Positions 11,724 to 25,600 of a stretch of DNA of 64,000 bases are shown one piece after another. The DNA is from Symbiodinium natans (Eukaryota > Sar > Dinophyceae > Suessiales > Symbiodiniaceae). The number at the start of each line of letters is the position of its first letter. Position 1 is the stretch's first letter. The notes beneath the pieces are model-generated. The model searched no databases. It saw only the letters and a list, made by a program, of their open reading frames with translations, and was not told the DNA's origin. The position numbers and the translations under genes were made by a program. Where the stretch lies: positions 1-64,000 of the forward strand of contig CAJNDS010000308.1 of the NCBI GenBank assembly GCA_905221605.1. The letters are read 5' to 3'.

Positions 11724-14700
11724 GGTTTAAGGGTTAGGGTACCTTGATGTGTCAGGCCTGAGAAACCTTGGCAGTCAATGACAAGACGATCGAAGCCCTG
11801 CTCCGTGGAGAAATTCATCACTCCTTGCCGGGGCGGTGAAGGGTGGTTCAGGGTGACGGTTTAGGGTTTAGGGTTTAAGGTTTAGGGTGTAGGGTGTAGG
11901 GTTTAGGGTTTAGGGTTTAGGGTTTAGGGTTTAGGGTCTAAGGTTTAGGGGCCTGAGCCCGAACATGGGTTGCTAGAGAACTCACCCCCTAGACCCACAA
12001 ACCTTACCCCTACTTAACCCCACGCAGGAGGCTCCAAATCCTAAACCCCAAACCCTACATCCCCCTCAGCTCTACCTAACACTACCCATGAGCCCCTAAA
12101 CTCACAACCCTACACCCGAAGCCCTACACCCAAACCATAAGCCCCCGAGTATTGCACCGAGATTCGGATTGGGACCGCGGCTGAGACATTCACTGCAATC
12201 TCACAGGACTCGAAGTTGCTGTAGCCTTGCCCCCACCCCGCCACGTACTTTCTTAAGGTTTAGGGTTTAGGGTTTAGGGTTTAGGGTTTAGGGTTTAGGG
12301 TTTAGGGTTTAGGGTTTAGGGTTTAGGGTTTAGAGGGTTAAAGGGCTTAGGGTTGAAAGGGTTTGAAGGGTTTAGAGCTCAAACAGGTGTAAAACCCTGT
12401 TTCAGGGTTCGATGAGCGTTCCTTACAGGATGCTACGGGTTTGAAGGGTGTTAAAGGTTTCACGGGCTTCAAGGAGGTAAAGGGTTTGAAAGGTGTAGGA
12501 TTAAGGGCGTTCAGGGCTTAAGGCACAAGGGCTTGAAGCCTGCCTCCTTGAACACCGAAAACCGCTCCAAGCCCGAAAGCTTGAAAGCAAGCCCCCCCCC
12601 CCCCCACTCCCCAACTTCGCCAAAGGGTCCTAAACTTAACCCCTTCCCACCCCAAATCCGAAACCCCAAGCCCCCAAAAGGCCTTTTTGGGTGTTGGTGT
12701 TCAAAAACCCCTAAGACCCAAAACCCTGAACGCTAAACCCTGAACCCTAAACCCTAAACCCTAAACCCTGAACCCTAAACCCTAAACCCAAAGGTAGAAA
12801 AGACACCAAAACAGTGGCCGAAAAGCCTTCGGGAAAGCCCGGGCTCAGGATGCAGCTCTCGCTATCCATCGTGCCTGACAAGACCATCGTCTCCACCCCC
12901 CGTTAAATCACACCAAACCCAGGAAGCTTCTGAGGGTTTAGGGTTTGGGGTTTGGGGTTTAGGGTTTAGGGTTCAGGGGTTAGGGTTCAGGGTTCAGGGT
13001 AGACGCCCTAGAAACCCAGACCAATGCCTGGCAGTGAAAGTTCTCGGGTTTGGGGCGCTGGAGCCTTCGCTTTTATGATTTAAGGGCTTGGGTCATAGGG
13101 GGGTACTTTTGATCCCTATTCAGGACTGTCAGTATAAGGGGGAACATCCCAAACCCTAAGCCCTAAGCCCTAAACCCTAAACCCTACACCCTAAACCCTA
13201 AACCCCCACACAGTCTAAGACCACTTCAAGAGCATCCCAAGATCCTTCCGAGACCGCTCCGATGGCCCTTGAAGAAAGCAAGGGCAGGCGAGAGCGCCAT
13301 TTGCAACAGCACGGGTTTAGAGTTTAGGGTTTAGGGTTTAGGGTTTAGGGAGTAGGGTTTAGGGTTTAGGGTTTAGGCACGGCGCATGCCAAAAAAAAAA
13401 GTTTAGGCACGACATGCAAAAACCTCTTAGAAACAGCATCCATGAGAGGCCCCTATTAGGGAGTCTGCGCCTGTCTGGGGCTTGGGGCTTAGGGATTTGC
13501 AAAATCCGCCCCCCAAAATAGTCCCTACGACTTTCTTGGATTCCCCCAAACACCGAACTGCCCAGTCCCCTCCAATTTCGGGCTACGTCACCCCCACATA
13601 GAGTTCAGGGATCAGGGGTCGATTGGAGAGCTGTAGCCCAACATGATAGTGAACGTTTTAAGACACCCCTAAACCCTAAACGCTAAATTAAACCCTGAAA
13701 CCTAAACCCTAAACCCTAACCCTGCCCTAGGGGGCTGCCACGGCACAGTCTCCGCTGACCACTTGCCACATGGAGCCGTTGAACTGCACCCCTGAGTAGT
13801 CCTTCTTCTCCTACGAGGCGGGCACATTTCCCCTAAACCCTAAACCCTAAACCCGAAACCCGAAACCCTAAACCCTAAACCCTCTCCCCAGGGGCCACAG
13901 TTTTGGGCGCTGCAGTTCCCTACTCATTCTGCACCCAAGTGCCAGTGCATGGCCCCGGCTCCTGGCTGCTGTACTTGAAGGTGAATGGGTAGAAAGAAGT
14001 ATGGCTTTAGGGTTTAGGGTTTAGGGTTTAGGGTTTAGGGTTTAGGGTTTAGGGTTTAGGGTTTAGGGTTTAGGGTTTAGGGTTTAGGGTTTAGGGTTTA
14101 GGGTTTAGGGTTTAGGGTTTAGGGTTTGGGGTTTTAGGGTTTAACCCACTAATAACCCGACGTATTACAAGTACACATGAGCCTCCAAGTAGGGGTTTAG
14201 GGAGTTAGGGAAGGTATGGACTATGCTTAAGATCGTGTTGAGCTTCTGCCGCGGGCAGAGCCTACCCGGCCTCCCCAAAAGAAAACTGTTTCCACCTTCA
14301 GTTCCACTCGCTGGATCGAAAAAACATGATGTACACTTCTTTCGCGGAGGGGGGGGTTTGGGGTTTAGGGTTTGGGGTTTGGGGTTTGGGGTTTGGGGTT
14401 TGGGGTTTGGGGTTTGGGGTTTGGGGTTTAGGGTTTAGGGTTTAGGGTTTGGGTTGAGGGTTTTCGGTTTAGGGTTTGGGGTATTTTCGGTCTAGGGTTT
14501 AGGGTTTAGGGGTTTAGGGCTTAGGGTTTAGCGGGGAGGTCAGAATCAGCTTCGGTTTCTGCAGCCAGCGCGTCCTATACCGAAACGGCTGCTCCACATT
14601 TGTATGCCCCCAACCCGCAAAGCCATGACCCTGACGAGCCGAACAGCCTTCACCCTAACGGGTTGGGATGTTCCCCCTTTCTTCGAACAGTCCTTAATAG

Positions 14701-16588
14701 AAATACTGTGGCGTACTAGAATCCCTATCAAAGAATGTCAGGATAAGGGGAAACATTCCAACTAACGGGTTTTGTTGCCCCAAATCCCAGACCTTAACCC
14801 TAAACCCGAAACCCGAAACCCTAAACCCTAAACTGCCCTAAACCCAAACCCTAAACCCTAAACCCTAAACCCTAAACCCCTGAACCCCTAAACCCCTAAA
14901 CCCTAAACCCTACCAGGGCTTGTAACAGCCGGGCCCTCTCCTCCGCGTCCTCCGCGTGCGACCGGGCCACTTTGTCGGCCGTAACCTGATGTAGGTCTTC
15001 GGGTTTAGGGTTTAGGGTTTAGGGTTTAGGGTTTAGGGTTTAGGGTTTAGGGTTTAGGGTTTAGGGTTTAGGGTTTAGGGTTTAGGGTTTAGGGTTTGGT
15101 CAACCATGGTCTACCGTACAATCCCCAATAACTTTGGGTTTTACATTTGCTGGTCCTGCCTTCTTTTTGCAGAGCCACCAACTGTTAGCAGGGTGTCGCT
15201 ATGGCCCGACAAGAAATTTCTGGAAACCTTAAGTAATTGACGCGTGTAGGCGCGTCCCAATGCTTCTGTAGGGGCTTCTTTTCAGAGCCCGCGCAGTTAA
15301 TGTTGGGCTTTCAAGATAAGCCCTGAACTGTACCCGGATCTTGGGATGCTATACAAAAAAAATAGTGGGGATTCTCGTACCCCCGACAAAAATCGCTGTT
15401 AAGGACTGTTAGTATACTGAGAAAATCCCAACCTAAACTGAACCCGGAACCCCCAAACCCGAAACGGCGGAGCTCAGAGGCTTGCGGTCGAGCCGCGTCG
15501 TCAATCCACGAGAGGACGCTCGAGACGCGCCCGTAGACGCCTCGAACATAAACCCCAAACCCCAAACCCCAAACCCCAAACCCCAAACCCTAAACCCTAA
15601 ACCCTAAACCCTAAACCCTAAACATTAACCCTAAACCCTAAACCCTAAGGACGCAGATCCCGGACTCGCCTTTCCGAGAGGCATGATACTCGTGTTGGGC
15701 TTACATCGGGTTTCGACACTCCCGGCTCTGGCGCCCTCGATCGCGTCTACTACTGGGACTTCACAAACCTTGACAGCTTTACCTGAAAGCCTACCCTAAA
15801 CCCTCAAACCCTCAAACCCTCAAACCCTCAAACCCTAAACCCTAAACCCTAAACCCTAAACCCTAAACCCTAAACCCTAAACTACAATACAGTACCTGCC
15901 TGACCTTCAACCCCTCACCTACGGAGTCTTGCGGCCCCACGATCCTTAACCATATCTTTTTGAGCCCCTATGCCGTAACTCAAGCCGCAAACTCTCAGCC
16001 CCGCAAGGTCCGAAGCTCCCCTACCGTCAGCCACAAGTGCCGCGCACGCCTTCAGACAACCGCAAACCCGCCACCTGAGCGGGTTTGCACCCTTAAGCCC
16101 AACAGGTTCATTAAAACCGAACACCTAACCCCTAACCCCGAACCCCGAATCCCGAACCCCAAACCAACAACCCGAAAACCCTATAACCCCAAACCCTATA
16201 TACCCCACCCCCCCCCCCGCCCCCCCACACACACAAAAAGCAACCCTAAACCCTAAACCCTAAACCCTAAACCCTAAACCCTAAACCCTAAACCCTAAAC
16301 CCAGGCCAAACAGAACCGGGGCGCCAGGGAAGCCCGCGAAAGCGCATCCCTGCCCCCAGGAGGTGACCCCTCGCAGCACGTAGCGGCCCTGCTCCTTGTG
16401 TCTCCAGGGTTTAGGGTTTAGGGTTTAGGGTTTAGGGTTTAGGGTTTAGGGTTTAGGGTTTAGGGTTAAGGGTTTAGGGTTTAGGGTTTAGAGTTTGGGG
16501 TTTGGGGTTTAGGGTTTAGGGTTTAGGGTTTTGGGTCCGCAGACAATGATTCTGCTTTACATTTACATTTCCTTGTTTTCTTTTTTTT

Positions 16589-16619
<31 letters not shown>

Positions 16620-19600
16620 GTGGGGGGGGTGTTGGGATTTAGGGGTTTGTAGGGTTTAGGGCTTGGGGTTTATAGGGGGGTTTTGAGGGTTGATAGGGTC
16701 TAGGGTTGAGGGCTTTGAGGTTGAAGGTGTTGGGGTTTTGTGCCTTCTGTCTCGTTTTCGGGTTCGGTTGAGGGAGGAGGGGCTTCAGTTGAGGGCTAAA
16801 AGGTTTCAGGGATCGAGATCGTTGAAGCAAGAGCTTGAGGATACGTGGATCTTGGGCTTTTCGGGTTCCGGTCAGGGGTCGGGTTTAGGGATTGGGGTTG
16901 AGGAACCCCAAACCCCAAACACTAAACCCGAAACCCTAAACCCTTAATTTTGGGCCCGAATCTTGGCCGAAATGACTCCAGAACCTCACCGACACCGGCC
17001 GACCTCGACATCTCCAAGACCTCTAGGGCTTAGGGTTTAGGGTTTAGGGTTTAGGGTTTAGGGTTTAGGGTTTAGGGTTTAGGGTTTAGGGTTTAGGGTT
17101 TAGGGTTTAGGGTTAGGGGTTGGGGTTTAGGGTTTAGGGCTGAGGACAGATACGCAACCTGAACCACAAGAACAAACCACGAAAAGCCCCAGAGCCTAAA
17201 CCGCCCTGGAACGCCGTGGCTCCTGGCAGACTAACGGCCCTCCGCTGTCACCTCCACTTTGGGGATTAGGTAGGGTCTAGGGTTTCAGGTTAAGGGTGTT
17301 CACTCTCCATGGCGTTCATTCAAGGATCCTATTCGGGAGTTCCTCCCCGCTTGCAGGTGTCTTCTTGCAGTTTAGACTTGAGGGCTTTCTGAATTGGGAG
17401 CCCTATGGCACTACGGCCGGACGGGCGCGTTAGATTTTTTGGACCGGGTTCATAGTTTAGGAGCTTAGGGTTTAGAGCTGAGGAATGTAGGAGGGTTAAG
17501 GGTAGTTATATGCGTACGGTTATGCCTAGGGCATCTATACTTAAACCGAGTTACGGACTCTTTGAACAATGAAAACTTGCTTGGTGACTATAGTCTGAGT
17601 ATTCTCCATGACTTTCAGCCGCCGCAAACTTCAGCTTTCCATGTGGAATACGCTCCACAAAATAACTTGTAACGACCCATGCACCTCCGTCGTTGACGGC
17701 AAAAATCCAGAGTTTTGTTTGGAGCGAAGCCCAGGTCACCTGAGTTTCCTGAATCACCTCATCTCAACTACGCGAAAAAGCATGGCGCGCGGGAAGGGGG
17801 CTGAGGATCTCCCAGCCAGGAATCAGGGTTTAGGGCTTAGGGTTTAGGGCTTAGGGTTTAGGGTTTAGGGTTTAGGGTTTAGGGTTTAGGGCTTAGGGTT
17901 TAGGGTTTAGGGTTTAGGGTTTAGGGTTTAGGGTTTAGGGTTTAGGGTTTAGGGTTTAGGGTTTAGGGTTTAGGGTTTGTTTCAAAAGGCTGAACACTGA
18001 ACCATCGACAGCCGACGTGTGGCATACAGGTCATATACCTGACAAACCTAGGGGCGGTATGCACCGGCATGCGAAACTGCGACACGTAGAAGTGCACCCA
18101 GCGTCCTCAAAGATGCTATCTAAATCGCTGCACTCAAGTTGATTCAACTACGTCTAACTACGTATCATTGAACTTTCATCTGTGCAAAATTGTAAGGAAG
18201 AACAATGACAGCTAAGAAACAGATTTAGATCTTCCAAAATTCATCTGATTTAACTTAAGATTTGTATTTGAATGGAACGAAGTAAGAAGCGAAAATGTCT
18301 TGAACAACAAACGGAAGGGCCCACGGCTTCAAGGGTCTAGGCTTTAGGGATTTAGGGAGCTGTTCAGACCTTGTGGGGTTCAATAGAGTTTTGGAGGTGT
18401 TTGAAGGTTTGGATGTTCGGGATCTTGGGGTTTAGTGTGGGGGGCTTCGAGGTTCAGCCGTTTGGGGAATTTTAAGAGCCAGGGTTTAGGGGTAGGGCTC
18501 AGGATGTAGGGCTGAGGGGGGTGCATGCGCCGAGGGGCGTTCAGGGCTTTAGGGGTGGGGCTTTCGTCTGAAGCCTTAAACCCTAAACCCTAAACCCTAA
18601 ACCCTAAACCCTAAACCCTAAACCCTAAACCCTAAACCCTGCCTTGACAGGTGTCTGTGATGCCCATGTCGGTTCTGCCGGACGCGCAGAGCATGGACCC
18701 TGCGCGGCTTGGGTGTTTGGGGTGGAGGGAACCGGTAAACCCTAAACCCTAAACCCTAAACCCTAAACCCTAAACCCTAAACCCTAAACCCGTAAAAGGA
18801 AGGGCAAAGGGAAACCATTTGGGACCCTAGATCTTGTGACTTGTCTACGCGGATGGTCAGGGTTCAGGGCTTGGGGCTTTGGAAGCAGGAGCAGGTGGAC
18901 ACCGCCACTCCCAGGAAACTGGTACATTCCGTCGTGCCTAAACCCCAAACCTGACGAACCCAAGTGTCAAGGGACCTTGCAAGTCAGACTTCAGATCCGG
19001 AGAGCCCATAGCAGAACCTTCTTCGTTAACAATCTTCCTCGCATTGCACCTTCGCCCCATTTGCCTTACCCCGAAGGTTGAGGGTTTTGAGGTTTAGGGG
19101 TCTAGGTTTAGGGTTTAGGGTTTAGGGTTTAGGGTTTAGGATTTAGGGTCAGGGTTTCGGGGTTTCGGGGTTGAGGGCGAACAGCGCTGTCAACAGACTG
19201 TCAGGGAGCGGAGTCGGCATGCTACTCGGGGCCGACGTTGCTTACGGAAGTCGTGATATGACCGAAGCTCTCCCCCCCCAAACCCTAAACCCCTACACCC
19301 AAAACCCAAAACCCCTAAAGCCTTAACCCTAAACCCCAAAACCCTTAACCCTAAACCCCAAAACCCGTAACCCTAAACCCCAAACCCCCCCGCCCCCCCC
19401 CCCAAAAAAAAGGCCGCCCAAAGAATGGCCCCTTCATTGGGAATGCCTTACACCTTCGGGCCTTTTCGTGATCTTGAAGGTTTACGGTCTGGGGTTTCGG
19501 GTTGAGGGCTTAGGGCGTAGGGTTTCAGGGCTTGGGGTCCCTAAACCCTAAGCCCTAAGCCCTAAACCCTGAGTCCTACACCCTAAACCCTAAACCCTAA

Positions 19601-22600
19601 ACCCTTAGACCCAAAACCCCAACCTGTGATCGTGTCGTGGCTCTCGGTGTAATTCAGCTCGCACTCGTCATTGGCGAGCAGAGACCTGAGCCGCCATGGC
19701 ATTTTCATTGTCTTCAGAGGCTGAGAACTGGAATTTTGGGGGGTTTGGGGTTTTAGGGGTTTAAGGGGTTTAAGGGGTTTAAGGGGTTTAAGGGGTTTAA
19801 GGGGTTTAAGGGGTTTAAGGGGTTTAAGGGGTTTAAGGGGTTTAAGGGTTTTAAGGGGTTTAAGGGGTTTAAGGGGTTTAAGGGGTTTAAGGGGTTTAAG
19901 GGGTTTAAGGGGTTTAAGGGGTTTAAGGGGTTTAAGGGGTTTCAGGGTTTAAGGGGTTTAAGGGGTTTAAGGGGTTTAAGGGGTTTAAGGGGTTTAAGGG
20001 GTTTAAGGGGTTTAAGGGGTTTAAGGGGTTTAAGGGGTTTAAGGGGTTTAAGGGGTTTAGGTTTTCGTGTGTGCTCGGAATGAAATGGATCTTGGGACGC
20101 CAAGCCAAGGCTCGACGCAAGAATTCTGCGCCCAAGCTGCATCCAGGAACCCTAGCCTCCTCGAGCTTTTGAACCTTCATCTTCAGCAACAGAGAAAGGA
20201 AGCCCCTAAACCCTAAACCCTAAACCCTAAACCCTAAACCCCGCCCAATCATTCAGGGAACTTCCGGGGTACCTAGGTGCCCTAAGCCCTTGGAAGCCCA
20301 AGCCCTCTGGGGCCTCTGACTTGCCCTAAACCCTAAACCCTAAACCCTAAACCCTAAACTTGAGGTCAAGGTTAGGGTTTCAGGTTTCTGGAAGGTGCGG
20401 CAGGGGGGGCTCTAAGAGGTTCACTTGGGCCCTCGATTTTTCTGGGTTCACACATGTCCACGCCTACTCCTTCAGGAACGGGATGAGGGAGTCTAGGGTT
20501 CAGGGCTTTAGGCTTTAAACCCAGAACCCTAAACCCTAAACCCTAAACCCTAAACCCTACCGATAGCGTCCCAGGCAGCGTTCTTCCCCTAACCCTACGC
20601 AAACAACACATCGCAGCTGAGCATCACCGGCGCCTCCTGTACGCTTGAGACAAGCTTGTGGGGACTCACCGGTACGATTCTGTTGGGGATGTTGAGGAGG
20701 AGCAGTGCTACAGAACCATGAGTGCACGTCCCACCAACCCTAAAACCTACACCCAAAACCCTGAACAGTTACACCCTACACTCCGCACCCCGGGGTTCAG
20801 AGAGGAATCAAACCAGCCTAAATGTAAACTGCAACCCCTGAACCCCAAAACCACAAAGCCAAAACGCACATTTGGGCTACAGGGGCATGCAGAGCGCTGC
20901 GACTTCTGCGACTTCGGGTTTGGGGAATTCGAGTTGGGGATGGAAGGCTTAAGTATGCGCATGGAGGGATGCAACATGAAAGGCTTAGGGCTTAGAGCTT
21001 AGGACCCTAAGCGCCCGGGGCAGCCCTCCTAAACCCCTGAGCCCTGAACCCCCAAACCACCCAACCCTTAAACCCTCAACCCCGAGGCCGCTGAACCCCC
21101 CCTTCAAGCCCCCCTGAACCCCACTCCTGCAGGATCTCAGGCGTGGGTCCCTGAGACATCAGTGTGCCCCAGCCAGTAATGCGGCAATCCTTGTGGCAGG
21201 CGCGGATTTAGGGTTTAGGGTTTAGGGTTTAGGGTTTAGGGTTTAGGGTTTAGGGTTTAGTGTTTAGGGTTTAGGGTTGGCGCGAGAAGGGCCAGGGCGT
21301 CAGCGATTAGGAGGCTCGGGGTCTGGCATTTCGTGTTCAGGGTTGAAGGTTCTGTTTGGGAGTGAAGGTTCTGGGATTCAGGGTCTAAGGTTTAGGGTTT
21401 AGGGTTTAGGGTTTAGGGTTTAGGGTTTAGGGTTTAGGGTCTAAGGTTTAGGGTTCCGGGTTTGAGGCTTTGGCTTAAACATCAGATTAAAGAGTGATTT
21501 GGGCTCAGGGTTTTGGGTTTACAGGCCTAGGGTTTAGGGCTTAGGGTTTAGGGTTCAGGGTTCAGGGATTAGGGTTGAGGGCTTCGCGTCGAAGGCTGTT
21601 TGGACGGGTAGGGGATTTCATGATTGTGGTGGAGCTGGCTAGGTTCAGGAATGATGAGGTTCCAACCGTAAACCCTAACCCCGAAACCCTAAAACCCAAA
21701 CCCCAAACCCTAAACCTGAAACCCCAAACCCCAAACCCCAAACCCTAACCCTAAACCCTAAACCCTAAACCCTAAACCCTAAACCCTAAACCCTAAACCC
21801 TAAACCCTAAACCCTAAACCCTAAACCCTAAACCCTAAACCCCAACCCTTCATCCCGCTGCTTCAAAGGCACCGTGCCCGGCTCGCCGACGCTGCTCGGC
21901 AAACAGGCGGTGCCGATGCACTCGTTGATGGGGACCGCCTTGTCTAACCTGGAAGTTGGTTTTGGGGGTTCTTGAGGGTTTAGGGCTTAAGGTTTAGGGT
22001 TTGGGGTTTGGGGTTCTTTAGGCTTTAGGGTTTAGGGTTTGGGGTTTGGGGTTTAGGGTTCAAAGGGTTTATAGGGTTTAGGGGTTTAGGGTTTAGGGTT
22101 TAGGGTTTAGGGTTTAGGGTTCAAAGGGTTTATAAGGAAATAGGGTTCAGGGTTGAGGGTCTATAGGGTTCAGGCTTGAGGGCCTATGGGGTTCAGGGAT
22201 CAGGGTTTTGCGTTTACAGGGTTTGGGGGTCAGGGCTTAGGGTTTAGGGCTTGGGGCTTCGGGCGAGCTGTTGGCTGTTGGCGTCGACTCAGATAAACAC
22301 CGCGCACACTCAAAGAATCCCCATAGCATGAAGAAAAACCCCCAAACCCCTAAACCCCTACACCCCCAAACCCCTACACCCGAAACGCCTAAACCCCTAA
22401 ACCCCTAAACCCCGAAACCCCTACACCCCTACACCCCGAAACCCCTAAACCCCGAAACCCCTAAATCCCCAAACCCCCAAACCCCGAAACCCCGAAACCC
22501 CTAAAACCCCTAAGCTCAGAAATAACAGCCATGGAGGAACCCCTAAACCCCCAAACCCCCAAACCCCCAAACCCCTAAACCCCTAAGCTCAGAGATAACA

Positions 22601-25600
22601 GCCACGGAGGAACCCCTAAACCCCGAAAGTTCTAAACCCCCAAACCCCTAAACCCCTAAACCCCTAAGCTCAGAGATAACAGCCACGGAGGCTTCAGCAG
22701 TGCAAAGTCGTAGTCGTGGACCACGTTCTGCTCGTAGAGGGGATGCACAAAAACCTTCCTGGAGCTGAACTCGAGGGTTGAAACCCTAAACCCTAAACCC
22801 TAAACCCTGAAGGCTTGGGGCTTCGGGCTTGGGGCTTGGGGGTTTGGGGGTCAAGTGAAGAGGGAGTAGGGATGACTAGGGTTTAGGGCTTGGGGTTTAG
22901 GGCTTGGGGATTGGGGTTTAGGGTTTAGGGCTTGGGGTTTAGGGTTTAGGGCTTGGGGTTTAGGGTTTAGGGTTTAGGGATGAGGGTTTAGGGCTTAGGG
23001 TTTGGGGGGTTGACTGCGTTGCGTTTCTGCAGCGTTGGCTTTGGGAAGCTCCTAGGGTCTAAGGGTAGCGTCTTTCCCCGAATCACAAAAAAGGACCTAA
23101 ACAGAAAGAGCAGCAAGGCAGCACGCTAGGGTTCGGTTTAGGCTCTCGGGTTCAGGGACTCGCTTTCGGGTGCAAGGTGCAAATCGCTCGGATCGCGAAG
23201 AGCCACGGAGCTTTCAATTGCATCCCGGGGAGGAAAGGATAAGGGGACAGACGAAGACACCCCTGAACAGGGTTCAGGATTTAGGGTGTATTTAGGGTGT
23301 AGTACCCCCTCCACGTAGCCCAACATGCTATATACAGGGTCCCCTCAGTTGTCGGAAACTCTCATGGAGGTCTTAGGGAGTTCAGATATAAAGCTTCCAT
23401 CTGTGGGTTTAGCTTCCAGTTTAGGGTTTAGGTTTAGGGTTTAGGGTTTAGGGTTTGGGGTTTGGGGTTTGGGGCTTGGGGTTTGGGGTTTGGGGTTTGG
23501 GGTTTGGGGTTTGGGGTTTGGGGTTTGGGGTTTGGGGTTTGGGGTTTGGGGTTTGGGGTTTGGGGTTTAGGGTTTAGGGTTTAGGGCTATCCAGATCAGA
23601 TCTTGGGGCCATAGGGTTGTAGAAGTACGGCAGGGGGAGATGGGGGGAAGCCGCACGCCTGAACGCCCGAAGGAAGAAAGTCGAAAGAAAGCTTCCAAAG
23701 ATCTGCCTACAGGTCGAAAGGACGGGTTTGCCCCAACACGCGGAACGGAAAGAACGCTGACGGAGAGCCTAAGAAATCCGGACCAGAAGAGACAAGACCG
23801 AAAGGAAGAAAGGTCTAGGATTTTGGCGGCTGTTATGGTTTAAAGCGGGCTCAAGGTTGTCAGATTCACTCCCTTTGAGGGTTTAGGGTTTAGGGTTCAG
23901 GGTTTAGGGTTTAGGGCTTAGGGTCTGGAATCTAGGGGTGACACTCTCTAGGTGCAGCCCGGTCGTCTTGATGCGTCGCTCCTGGCTGGCTTGCTTCCGA
24001 ACACCCCAAGCCCTGAACCCTTAACTAGGAATGCCCTTTAAACTCCTTGAAAAATATTCCTCAAAAACTCCCTCTTAAACCCAATCAGGGAAGATGTAAT
24101 GGCCCTTAAACTGTTTGAAAAATATTCCTAAAGATTCCCCTCTGAAACCCAACAAGGGAAAATTGGAAAATGTCCCAAGTCCTCAGCCCTAAACCGGTAG
24201 GGGTGTCTACGGTACACTCGCTTGCCAGGCGTCTCTGATATGATATGGCCACCCTAAACGCAAGGACGCCACAAAGAAACATGGCTTTTTCGGGTTCAGG
24301 GCTTTGGGTCTAGGGTTGAGGGCTTTGAGAACTGGAAAAATCTACGAAGCGACCAGGGGGTTCGCGAAAGCATTGCTTTGGGGCTGAGCGGTTTAGGGGT
24401 TTAGGGTTAGGGTTTTTTAGGGTCCCTCAGCCGTGTGGCTTCAGGCTTTGTTGGGATCGCTGTCTTTCGGGTGTTGGAGGGTTTGTGCGGGATAGTGCGA
24501 ACTCTCTTTCTCATCAAGCCCAGCTGAACCCCTAAACCGTCAACCTTTCTAGGGCCTTATAGGTTCATAGGGTCTTTTAGTTTGTAGGCAGGTTGCGAGG
24601 GCTTAGGGTTTAGGGGGTACATAGGGTGACAGGCCTGAGGGTTTCAGACAACGGCCCTAAACCCTAAACCCTAAACCCGAAACCTTAAACCCCTAACCCC
24701 CCAAACCCCAAACCCTTGAACCCCTGAACCCCCAAGCCCCTGAACCCCTGAACCCTAAACACCCTGGGGCCCCCTGAAGTTGGCTCCAAGCGGCCACGGA
24801 GTCTTCGCTGTCCTCCGCCTTCTCCCCTCGCTCCCACCTCGGCGGGCCCCTTCAAAGCCCCGGCTTGGGGTTTAGGGTTTAGGGTTATGGCCCTGAAATC
24901 CCTGTGGAAAATGTTCCTAAATATGGTTCTCTCAAGCCCCAATGAGGGAAAATAAGAAAACGTCCCAAGGGCCTACCGAGAATTGATCCTGAGGAGGATC
25001 CCCGGAAACAAGAAAAAAACCCTAAACCCTAAACCCTAAACCCTAAACTTTCCCTAAACCCTAACCCTAAACCCTAAACCCTAAACCCTAAACCCTAAAC
25101 CCTAAACCCTAAACCCTAAACCCTCTTAAACCATCTTAAACCCAACAAGGGAAATGCCCGAATATGATCCTCTGAACCCCAACGAATCGGAAAATTGTAA
25201 CAAAAGGTCCCAGGTTGCCTACCGAGCCACTTGCCCGCACCGATTCTCAAGTTTCGCACCTCCGGGGCTTGCTTTGGGGGGCTTTAGGGGCCTTTAGGGT
25301 TTGGGGGTTTGGGGGTTTTTGGGGGTTTGGGGGTTTGGGGGTTTGGGGGTTTGGGGGTTAAGTTTAGGGGTTTAGGATTTAGGATATGGGGTTTGGGGCT
25401 GAGGGTTTTTGAGTTGAGGTTTTGGGGCTTGAGGGTGTAGGGCTTTGGGGCTTCGATTATACTCTATTCCGGTCAGTTCGAGGTCCGAGTAGGGCACCAT
25501 CGTTCCGCTCAACCCGACCTCTCGGCTTTTGAGGTTTGAAAGTGCATCTGAGCCGCGCAGAAGCCATGTCATGCTAGCGCGCCCTAAATAAGCCTAAAAC

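Noticed and set aside
15311-15475. C-terminal extension of the protease after exon 14
   Set aside because: The frame is open but runs through GGGTTT-type repeat and a dispersed repeat-like stretch; exons 15-21 give a better continuation.
19932-20189. Open frames encoding Pro-Leu-Asn or Lys-Pro-Leu repeats
   Set aside because: They are translations of the 9-mer array; the same applies to frames over 11552-11821, 7572-7882, 30050-30288 and the minisatellite at 3518-3929.
22327-22691. CRISPR-like array
   Set aside because: Spacing and units are those of an expanding satellite in a eukaryotic intron; spacers are themselves repeat.
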